Assembly (NCBI GenBank): GCA_020002185.1
Contig: CM034535.1
Span: forward strand, 63,152,076 to 63,216,075
Direction: 5' to 3'
Length of the DNA stretch: 64,000 nucleotides
Source: Paraescarpia echinospica
Taxonomy: Eukaryota; Annelida; Polychaeta; Sabellida; Siboglinidae
The notes beneath the pieces are model-generated. The model saw only the letters and a program-made list of their open reading frames with translations. It did no database searches and was not told the DNA's origin. Made by a program: the position numbers and the translations under genes. This document shows positions 10,701 to 22,700 of this stretch, piece by piece (positions within the stretch are counted from its first letter, which is position 1; each line of letters opens with the position of its first letter).

Positions 10701-13700
10701 TGTACACAGAAAACAGTTTAACATTATCATCTCATGACTTGCACATTTATTGTGGTTTGCCAAGAGAAACAGCAAACATCATCTTCTCATGATTCTGACT
10801 AACTGTGGCCGTCATCATGTTCAGTAGAAATAGTAGTGTCTTACAGTACTTGTGTGCCCTAAGGGTGCAGGTTAACACATTTACAAGTGGATTGTCAAGT
10901 AGGTGTGCTGACAATGACAAAAGTGTACTAGGCAAATGAACTGACTGGGAAATGTTTCCAACATTAAACCAAGTTCTTAATTGTTTACAATAAATTAATT
11001 TATGCAGTTATTGCAATGTGCTAAACATGTGCTTCTTATCTAGTTTTCAACCAATGGAGAAATAATACATTGTGACTCTGAATTCTATTAGGAAACAGTG
11101 ATGTGCGTGTGTTTATGCGAGTGCAGGTGCTTGTGTATGTGTGTGTGTGTGTGTGTGTGTGTTTATGCAAGTGCAGGTGTGTGTGCATGTGTTCGTGTGC
11201 GCGCGCGCCTGTGCTTACATGTATGTGTGGAGTGTGTACGTTACCTTTGCAGTCAGATATCTGCCACATGCCAGGGCCATGTGTCTTTGTGTTAGCTTGG
11301 CAACTCTTACACTCTTTGTCACTGATGGCATACTTGTCTGCCTCACACTGGACACAAGGCGGCAGTCCAGTGTTTGTGTTTACCATGTGGTACACACTGC
11401 ATTTGTCTAAACAGATGTAACCATATGAATGAGACTCTGGCAGGCAACATAGTTACGCAGTCATTTATAAATACATATTACACATACATTGTTAAAAAAA
11501 TTAATTGTGCATGCACTCACAAAAAATGTTGACACGAATATGCATAAAGTTCAATAGGACATATTAATTAACCACAATTTGATTTAAAGCCCCTGAATCC
11601 GATATCCCATTGGTCAGTTCATTTGATATGCCTTGCAAAGAAAGTTAGTTTCGCACAAACATTGCTTACATTACTTCTTTAACAAGATTTAACAAGATTG
11701 CCATCCAGAAAATTAACTCTAGATGGCAGGTGGACAAGGAAGCCTTTTGGCTTATAGAGTGTCCAATACTTTTTATCTACGTGTATCCCGCCCTTTTAAG
11801 GTATGTATCAATTTTATTTTTAAACATATTCACACTACTAGCATCAACACAATCAGGAGATAATCTGTTCCATTCATTTACAGTCCTTTGTGAGAATGAG
11901 AACTTTCTTATATCTAATCTACACTGCTCCTTTACTAATGTAACTTCATGTCCTCTGGTCCTTCTATCCTTCTTAACTGAAAAAAATATTTCTATCAATA
12001 TTTTCATATCCATTTTTCGTAACTAAGATCCCTCAGTTTTGGTATCATTTTAGTTGCTCTCCTCTGTACTCTTTCTAGCATATCTATGTCCTTCCTGCGA
12101 TATGGCTTCGTTGCTTGAATACAATATTCTAAATGAGACCTAACTATTGTTTTGTACAGCGGTATTATTAGCTCTTTTTCCTTATACGTTACGTTTCGCC
12201 TAATTAATCCAAACATTTGATTTCCCTTTGAAGCAGCAATACCGCACTGCTCTGAGACCTTCATATCAGCACTAATGGTTAACCCTAAGTCCTTTTCTTT
12301 TGCAGTAGTACTTAGTACAGAACCTCCCATTGTATATTGTACATCTCCGTTCCCATATCCTGTGTGGAGGCATTTACATTTCCCAAAACTGAATAACATT
12401 TTCCATTTTTCAGACCATTTTATCAACCGGTCAAGATCATTTTGTAAATGCTGTCTATCTCCATCATACTTAATCCTTCTAAACAATTTTGTATCATCCG
12501 CAAATTTCAACACCTTGCTAGTTATATCATCGTCCAAATCGTTGATATATATTAAGAATAATATAGGTCCCAGTACTGATCCCTGTGGTACCCCACTCAA
12601 AACTGATTTCCAGTTTGAAGCCTCCCCATCAACCTGCTGTCTTCTGTCAATTAGCCATTTTTCTATCCAGTTAATTAAACCACTTCCTGTGCCATGGGAC
12701 TTTAGTTTAAGCAGTAACCTTTGATGTGGCACTTTGTTGAAAGCTTTCTCAAAATCTAAGTAGATGATATCTACTGGTGATCCCTCGTCTACCCACTTAG
12801 TAATATATCTTCCAAAAAACATAACATATATGTTAAGCATGATCTCGCTTTTAGAAACCCATGTTGAGATGGGTTTAACAAGTTATGTTTAACAAGAAAA
12901 TCCACCATGTGATCTTTACTTAGTCTTTCTAAAAATTTGCAAATCACTGACGTTAAACTCACTGGTCTGTAATTCTCTGGCTTGTTTCTGGAACCTATTT
13001 TAAATAACGGCATAATGTTTGCTTCTTTCCATTCTAAAGGAACCACTCCCTCTTCTAATGACAAGTTGAAAACTGTTGCAAGTGGTGTGCTAATTTGTTC
13101 TACAATTTCCAATAGTAGTTTGGACGGAATCCCATCCACTCCAGGTGATTTATTATCCTTCATAGCCCTAATTTTCTTAGCTATCATTTCCGGGGTTACA
13201 ATTAACTGTCCTAAATAGTCTGATTCTGTCCCCTTGAACTTAGCCTCTGGTACTTGCAGTGAACTAATATCTTCCCTAGTAAACACTCAACAAAAATACT
13301 CTTTCAGGTCTTCTGCCATTAAGAATCCCTCTGATATTATATTTCCAGCACTATCTTCTAGAGGACCGACCTTATCCTGAACTTTCTGTTTGCTCCGAAC
13401 ATATGCATAAAAACTCTTGCCGTCTTGTTTTATATTGCAAGCTAATTTATGTTCGTAGCTTCTATTCGAATTTATAATTTCAGTTGTACCTTGGTTTAGT
13501 GCTTCTTTATAAATGTTGTAGTCTTTGTCATTTCCAGTACGTCTATATGACGTATTTCTTTCTGGACCGTTTCCCTTGTTTTTTCAAGGGAACAAATTTA
13601 TCAACAATACACTCTATTTCACTCTTTAAGATAGTCCAGCATTCTGTTGCTGTCTTATTCTTCAGTGTGTTGTTCCAGTCTATCTTTGCTAAATATTTCC

Positions 13701-16700
13701 TCATTTCTGTGACATATCTTTTTAGTATAAGGTGTTATGAATAAATTAATTGTAATAATTATGACTGTTCAATTCCTTAGAAATTAATTAACCTGCTTTT
13801 TACTTGGTACACTAAAAACTTTAATAGCCACATTAAAAAAAATCAAATCGTATGTAATGATTACAATAGACTTTATGCATTTGCGACAGTGTGATACTCA
13901 TCATTGTTATAGCCCTTGAATCTGATATCCCATTGGTCTTTCTCCGGTGTGACCAAACTGACTGTGGGCAACTATATTTGGTGACAGTTTTGTATTGTCA
14001 CAGAGTCGTTTTTAGCCATTTATTATTAATTATTTTATGAAAATTTTGTAAGTGAACAGTCATATTACAATTAATTCATTCATAACATCTTATACTAAAA
14101 AGATTGCCATATGTCACAGAAGTAATATAAGCAATGTTTGTGCGAAACTAACTATTTTTGCAGGGAATATCAAATAAACTGAACAATGGGATATCGGATT
14201 CAGGAGCTTTAAAGAAGTTGATTTTGTGGTATCTTTGTATTATATGTCCAAGTTCTTTTCATAGACAATGTGTGACACATACTTAGACATTCTTTGACCG
14301 AGTCATTGCGAAGTGGCTGCCATGGGCCGAGATCACTCCTGTAATGTGTGACATACATATTCACTGGTTGATCACATGGTTGCCATTGACCATAATTAAT
14401 CCCCTGCAATTTACGTATATAATCTTTGATTGAGCAGCTGACTGAGGTTAATCCCCAAGAGTTTGTGACATACTTATACACTCGCTGTCAGCGCGGCTGC
14501 CAATGGTTGAGGTTGACTTCTCAGAGTCGCAAGCCTTGCATTGTGTCTGCCCCACTTCATCCTGGTACTTGCCGACCGGACACAGAACACACTTGCCACC
14601 ATCTTGGTAGGACCCATAGGGGCAAGGCACTGAAACACACCCGCAATATCGTAGAGCAAATTTTAAAAGTAAACATGTAGAACCGAGATGTCGCGTTTAG
14701 CCTCTAGTCCATCTCTGAGGCCGTTATACTAAAGGGACGTAGTCTGTTTGTCTACCCGGAATTAGCTGGAGTAGTAATTTCTAACAGGAAGTCTGCTGTG
14801 TTGACCGTGGGAAAGTGAGCATCGTTGAACATCAAAGGGTTCAGCAGTTAACTCAGCCCGACTCGGCCGTATTGCCAATATATTTTGAAACTGGATGTTT
14901 TGTTTACTATTTGAACATGCACCCGCAGTCATGCCTTCAAAATGCAACCATTGTTACGTGCTTACTATTTGGCGGGTAGTATACCTTCAACATACCTGGT
15001 AGTATAGTCTTAAGAATAATAACAATAAAACTTTATTTTGACACCGTCAAATACGGGACGGCTGCCCCGTTCACGGGTGTGTACAAGCATATTAAATTCT
15101 AAATAGCTTTTTATAATTAGTCCAGGTAAAGTGATAAAGTAATGCTAATAAAAAACAATAATAACATTATGACAATTATGAAAGACCAGGAACAGACTGT
15201 CCTTTTAAAATCAGCAATAATACCATTTACCCTGGCCTTGTCCCAGGTAACTTACACAGTCAGCTCAAAATGTCACATACATCAATCTACCTTAATACCC
15301 TCAATGTAAACTAGTGCTGTCACTAAACATGAACAGTTTATTTGCCCCAACAACAACCCACAAATTGTTGACACTGACAGCCTAATTTATACAAAAATAC
15401 ATGATTATACAAATATTGAAAGCTGTAAAAACAAGTGATAAACAAAAGAAGAATTGTTTGCTGTTGGTCGGGAGACTCCTCTGACAAATGGTGCCACCAG
15501 ATTTATAATGGCATTATTCCTTGTGAAACTTGTCCTACATTTTATATAAAACAAAATAATACATAACCGATGTGGACAGTGATTCCTATTTAAAGACTGT
15601 TGCTGTTTATAAATCAAACATGAAATTTGTTTGACGTCAAGTTTATTTTTCTGATATAACTCCACCTAACTGCTTTACAAAGTCTATAAGACTTACAACA
15701 CAAGTTGTTGTCTTTTTGTTCTTTGAGCTTCAGGCCGGGAGGACAGAAGAAACCTTTATATAATGGCTCTTCTTCAACGTCATCCTCGTTTGTACTCAGC
15801 TGTGGACACGACCCCTGTGCTGAGATGTCCACCATGTTTTTGAAGTCAGCTGTCACATATCTTGTCTGATGCTTGATTAAGTCCATGCAAGTTGTATAAC
15901 GTGAATCTTTGAGGTTATCGCTGCCTGGAATCCTCAGTGTGAAATTCAGCATCAGGTTTTTCTGAGAATCCATAGAAAACATGTCAGTATATATTGAGTA
16001 TACTTGCAAAAATGCCCATCCTCTGGATGGCGCTACATACACAGATGAAGAAGATGGTTTCCCAAAGTGTTTATATGATGTTTGCTATGATGTAAATTTT
16101 TGCAGTTTTTCATAACGCAAGTTATGTTAAAACGCTCTCAACTAATGCGCAGACTTTGGAATTGCAAAAAACATGCATAACATAAACAATTGACAGATGT
16201 CTGTCTAACATCAAGTACGAACTCTAAAACTGTCAAACCACTAGGGAATTTAAAGAAACTAAAAACATAGAAATAACTTTTCTTCTGAGGGTCGTAGATA
16301 AACACCTGAAAGTTTGGACCCAGTGATGAAAACAGTCATCATTAACATATCAACATAAATATGTTAGCTCAATGATAGTTAATGTAACATTTGGCAACAT
16401 TCAAAGTGGTCTATATGTGGCTACTGGCTACAAACCTAACTATAAGTGCGCAGTACAAGAATAAACCGTTGAGTTGCACACTGTATGTACCTACCCCATC
16501 CACTTTTGGTGAGAGATCTTCTACAAGTTTTACGTAGAGATCAGCTTCTTCAAAGAACTTCTTACAACCGGCTGTCGCGGCGACTGCAGAGTCCTTCAGT
16601 TTTGTAACAAACACATTCTTGTAGTAGTTGATACAGTCGTCAGTAGCTGGTATATCGGTGCTGGCTGTATATGTGTACTTGTTGGTCAAGTGGTAGGCTG

Positions 16701-19700
16701 CCTTCGAATCATGTGCTGAAACATGAACATACCACATACCCCCTGCTAGATGCGATTACAAAGAAATGTAATACAATTTTGTTTTGCCCATCCTGTGCGG
16801 TGGGTCTTAGGGACAGCCAGCCAGCCAGCTAGACAGACAGATTTATTTTGACCATACATACATGTAGAAATGTTCAAAATGAAATAGCCTTAGGGATGGT
16901 GTCACAAGTTTGCAAAGTCTAAAAACATTGTGTTTAGCATTGGTCCAACCGTCCTCCCCCACCAGTACGTCGTGCTGGACTTGCGATATCTACAATCCAA
17001 AATTACTATCGGTGTTAATTTTCACTAACATGTTTCACTCACTAGGTGGCACCACTGCATCAAGGTATTTTTACAACAGGTGGCGATGACCAAACCACGC
17101 CCATGTTTAATGAATATTGAACCTTTCAAACTTATGCGACACCCATTACGGAGTAAAATATATTTAACCCTTTTCTGTAAAATTTCCCATTTTTGTGGCA
17201 ACAAATAAAATAGCCACTACCTGGTACATGATAAAATTAGGGGATATCTACAAAATTTACAAACTTGAAAAAGTAATTGATATTTTATAACAATGCTTCT
17301 ACAATCATCACTGACGCAGAAGTTCCCGAAATATACATATATTCAGAAAATGGTTTATTTTTGCCATGATCAAACAAAATAACATAGAAATACACGACAC
17401 AGGAGTACTATCCATGATTAATATAATAGTACCTTCCTGAAACGACATTGGTTTTTGTATGTACAGTGTTAAATCATCATAAGAGTGAGGTATAAGAACT
17501 ATTAAAGTATGATCTTCTACAACAACATCCATTCTTATACTTCTAATGCATGTCTGTGTATTTTAATCCATGACATGTATATCTGAATTTGTTACCTGTA
17601 TTTTTGTATATATACCTGTATATGGAATTTGTCTGAATTAGCATTATTATATTATGTTATTATTATTATTGCAAGTATTCCCTCACCTATGCAGTCAGGA
17701 ACAGGAGTTTTTGGACTCCAGTCGCCATTGTCACTACAACTGAATGTCTTCTCTGCCTTTAGATCATCATGGAAGAACTTGTTTGAGTCGCACGTCAGAG
17801 TGCAGTCCCAGCCATTATTGCCAGCATTACGTGTACATTCCTTCTTGCCATTCCTCGGGGTGGCCAAAGCCCAGCTCTGGCATTGTTCAGCTGAAGACAA
17901 ACCATGTGAATAGAATAGTAAATATCATGTAAGTATCTACTGGAACATTAAGCATTTCAAGAAGAACAATGTCTACAGAAACGCTTCACAGGACTGCTTC
18001 ACTTGCTCAATTAAATGAAACTGGCTGGTTTGATCCCTGTTCCAATCTGTAAAACAAATTCCCCTGATGCATATTCAAGCAGTGTTGGAAGTCAACAAAA
18101 TACAGGAATTATTTATTTTGCTATAACTGTGAAGATACTTAAACTTTTTATAAAACGAACTGATCTGATTAAATATTCTTATTCTATAAATGTTTGCCAA
18201 AATAGATGTGTTGAAAAATGTGTTATATTACAAATAAGACTTCTTTAATGAGGATGTCTTTTTAATTAGTGGAACCAGACATAACATATTAATGTGACTC
18301 AACTGGATAAGCACAGTGTAATGTCTACCACCACACCTACCCTCAATGACAACCATGAACTGGCATGAAGCATTGTTGTCGTCTTTGTAGGTTGCTGTGG
18401 CCGTAACAACACGGTGACTACCCACGTCACTGCCAGTGACGTCCCATGTAACGGGTTCATATGTCACCTTGCCACCAGAGGTAGCTGTTGCTTCGTGATC
18501 CTTGTACGTAATAGTAGTTTCATTTGAGTTGAGTTTGTGGATGTATGAGTCTGGGCACTTAATAGTTGGTACTGTATCATCTGTAAGACAATAGCAACAG
18601 AACATGTTTAAACCACTGACAATTCCAAATGTGAAACAGCAATTTCAATTTGATGCCGCAGTAAACTATTTACACCCTGCACTTCCACAGCTATCAATCC
18701 AATTGCATTTATATCCCATCTAACTGTATTTGTATGTAACTCACTGCAACAGTATTGACTAGCAAACTTTCATATTTTAATTACTTTTGTATATATTCTT
18801 GTTACCATCCCACAATGCATAAGCATTGAAAAACCATACTCTCTATAGATTTTAAACCCTTACTTATCACATATTTTGTGGTTTAAAATTCTGCAGATCA
18901 TCAAACGGGAAATTTATAACATCATTTATATAGTGATAAAATAATGAGAACTAACATAAACACCACTAGAGTTAGATGATGTTACAAACAATTAGTTCAC
19001 AGTGTCTGTGATACTGGGACTGAAATCTAACTACTCTGTACTATAGCTTGAGTAATATACCCAATATATTATGAAGGTTACTTTATTTGACTAACAAAGC
19101 TCGACATTACAAAAGTGAATGACCAGAGATATGGTGAGGCGAACTGTGTGCGCCAGATTCCCTGTATCACACTTCCTGCACCAGACTTCCTGCACCATCA
19201 CTGTCATTGCTGCAGTTACTGCTTTGATGTTTTCTGCCTTCAAGGCCACACACGCATGCATGTTCATCGGTTACATTACCAAGCATGTGCTAATTTGCAC
19301 ATGCACAAAATTTCTGTACAAAATAAATAGATAAACCGCTTAGAAATAAAGGATCAGTTGGTTATCCTGTTACATCAGCATCCTTTTCCAAATGGACATA
19401 TCTGCGATCACATTGTGTTTTTACTAACATGTAACATGGTACTAACAACTGACCTTTAATCCTGATATTGACTACGCAATCATCAGCTTTGTTACCACTG
19501 AAGTCCTCAGCCGAGTAAGTGACAGTCTTGTCTGCAATCAGCACAACTGACGAGTCAAAGTTGGCTGAGGAGACACTGAATGTTTTGATGCCATTGGAGT
19601 TGTCTTTTGGTGTTGGTGGTGTGAACCCAGCTGCAGTGAGTTTGGGAATCACAACCTCCTCTTTAGGGCAACCCGCAAGAACTGGTTTTTCCATATCTGA

Positions 19701-22700
19701 AACAAATATTCCACATGCAATAAACAATTCCAAGTAAACATGTTCACTGAAGTGTCATATAACACATGCATAATATCTGCCAGATCATTCTTTCCTGCAT
19801 GCAGTTCTCGCCTAAACAACGGAATCCTATGTTACTGTCGCAAAGAAAAACACTCGGGGCCAGAATTTCAATAAAACATGATAGAATGTCCTGACAGTTT
19901 CACATGTATAGCAGCCATTTTGTAGGTCTGATTGACCTTGTTGCTGTGCAATTAGTCATGTGACGGATACATAAATTCATGCCCAACTGGAAATAATGAT
20001 ACCACCATATTCTTTTGCATGTAAAACGATGACTGAAATTAATATACACCTGCTGAGACATTAAGGTACTTAATTATTAATTCATTTGATAAACATGTAG
20101 AATCAAGTCAGATTTTACATTTTAGTTTTTACTGTGCACATTCTAAATAATACTTTCCTTAGTAAAACTATTTCTACACAATAATCCTCAGCAGTACGGG
20201 ATCCATACCGTAAATGTAAAAGAAACCCAATGAAAAAAATCCAATGCAGAACTGCCCATGTTCTACTGCTACAGTACGATTACTCCAGGGAATCAAGTGC
20301 GTTAACTACACTGACTGACACTTCGGAACAGAAGGAAAGGTTCTAGACTCTCAGGGGTGGTTCTAGAGACAGCAGTCCACCGGTGGTCGAACCAAATTCA
20401 TATTGGGTGGTTTGAGCTGGAATTTGAGGACGACTCCGCTATCATGGTGTCGGATCATGATATTGGAAGACGGAGGGGGGTGCTGTTGAAACGTTTTCGC
20501 CACTGTGCCAACATAACTTCAGTAATGGGAACACCTTCAAAAGGTCTAGGAGTATAGGGGGAGCACGCCACTCAACCTCAGACATAGCATGGCCAAATTC
20601 CAAAGGTCTAGAGGTATAGGGGGAGCACCCACTCAACCTCAGGCATAGCATGGCCAAATTCCAAAGGTCTAAGGGTAGGGGGAGCACGCCACTCAACCTC
20701 AGGCATAGCATGGCCAAGTTCCAAAGGTCTACGGGGGACATGCCTACGACTCTCAGTCTTCAACAAAGCTTAATTCACAGCACATGATCACCATCAGTCT
20801 GCTGAACAATCTTATAATGTGTACTTGTCACATCGGATCAAGTCCAGGGTTTCAATTTTGTGGAGGCATGGGAGCCCACTGGCCGATAGATTCACTTTCA
20901 GGCCCCTAATAATTTTAGTATAGGGGTACGACTGGCTTCTTAACAACCATGATTTAGGTGTTTTTTAATTCCTATCACGCCATGATTTATTTGACAAAGA
21001 TCATGATGTGTAGCGTAATGTTGTACACAATCTATGACATGTACAAACCAAAGCAGGCTGCATGATGGCTTTAGCAGACAGATAGTCCGTCAGACTGGCT
21101 CACTCAGAAACAACTAGTCCTGATATTGTTTTACTAGTCCTTAACCCTTTAGACATCAGAGTGTTTCGGTGTAAAGCCCCTGGTTCCTCAGAGAATTAGG
21201 TCACATTCTAAAAATTGCCAGTATTTAGGTATTTCACTACAACATGTCATATTATGAGTCATAACTTTTTTATGCTTCATTTCTTACTGCTACAAGTTGT
21301 GTTTATTTGAAAGATAATTTAATTACTTACATTTTGGTATAAAAATTGTTATTATATCTAAAATATACGTTGCACATACTGGAATACAATGGAAGCATAC
21401 TTGACAAATTTGCAAAGCTGAAATTAAATATGGGGTACATCACTGTATGGAGTCAACCTTAAATGCACACCATGTTCATTCTATTTCAATTTTGCATAAT
21501 TTGCCATGTCTTCATGTTTGTTATAATAGAAAGTTACTACCAATCCCCCGCTCTATGCCAACATTGAAATTAGCAATAATTTTAGTACTAGCAGGAGATG
21601 TAAGTCTCAATCCTGGGCCAGCTGTAAGACGAAACATTCGGGTGGCCACTACAAACGTTCGATCTGTACGAGATAAGACAGTCTCACTTTGTGATTTATT
21701 CATTTCAAAGAAAATAAACATTCTAGCTGTAACTGAGACCTGGCTCAGACCACATGATACACCTGCATGCATTGCTGACGTTTCCCCTTCTGGTTACACC
21801 TTTCACCATCGACCACGTTTAGTCGGCCGTGGAGGTGGTGTTGGCTTTCTTATATCACAGCAGTTCAAAGTTAAATTACATTCTAACCCTGAATACTCTA
21901 GTTTTGAGTCCATCTGTGCAGAAATTTCAGATTCTTCTTTCTCCGCACACTTTGTTTGTATCTATCGCCCTCCAGGACATCCGGCCAATTTCTTTGAAGA
22001 CTTTCAGGATATGTTGGAAAATCTGGCAGTTATTCATTCAGAATTTTACATTCTTGGTGATTTTAATCTACATTTGGATATACCTTCTACAACTACAGCT
22101 ACGTTTGATGATATTCTGGCATCACTTGATTTGAAACAACGTGTTACCTTTTCGACACATATATACATGGCCATTGGCTTGACCTCTTGATAACCCATTC
22201 AACTTGTAATAATATATACATGGCCATTGGCTTGACCTCTTCATAACTCATTCAACTTGTAATAATATCCAAGCACCTACTGTTTCAGATGGGTTATCAG
22301 ACCACCATACTGTCATTGCCAATATTAATGGTTCTATAGCCCCTTTACAATCGAAACACAATGTGTCTTACAGAGCCATTCATAGGATTGACATTACAGC
22401 TTTAATGGCTGATATCCTTACATCTGACCTTATCACAGATCCAAAAAAACATCTATCTGACTTATATAAACAGTACTGTCAAGTACTCAATGCATTACTT
22501 GACAAACATGCACCTATAAAATCCAAATGGGTGTCAGAAAGGCCACCGGCTCCATGGATGACTTCCGAAATTATACTATCTAAAAGGCGGCGTCGTTATT
22601 TAGAGCGTGTATGGCACAAATCATGCTCGCCATTAGATAGATTGCGCTATTCTAAGCAATGTCACCTCTGTAACAGACAAATGGCTAAAGCTAAATCAGA

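Larger units (their letters stand above)
11583..14213. mobile_element. Foldback (inverted-repeat) element, left arm interrupted by a LINE
   Basis: The left end (tttaaagcccctgaatccg then atatcccatt) is the inverse of the right end at about 14165-14213. The left arm runs to about 11678 and resumes at about 13704 (ttctgtgacatat, then tttttagtataaggtgttatg), opposite 14055-14130. A further copy of the terminal motif lies at 13909-13945. Between the two left-arm pieces sits a LINE. No transposase is encoded. Confidence 0.75.

Noticed and set aside
11098..11420. Cys/Val-rich plus-strand frames
   Set aside because: Translation of a TG-rich simple repeat antisense to exon 29.
20442..20741. Repetitive minus-strand protein with [13 protein letters not shown]
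   Set aside because: Produced by a 61-bp tandem repeat.
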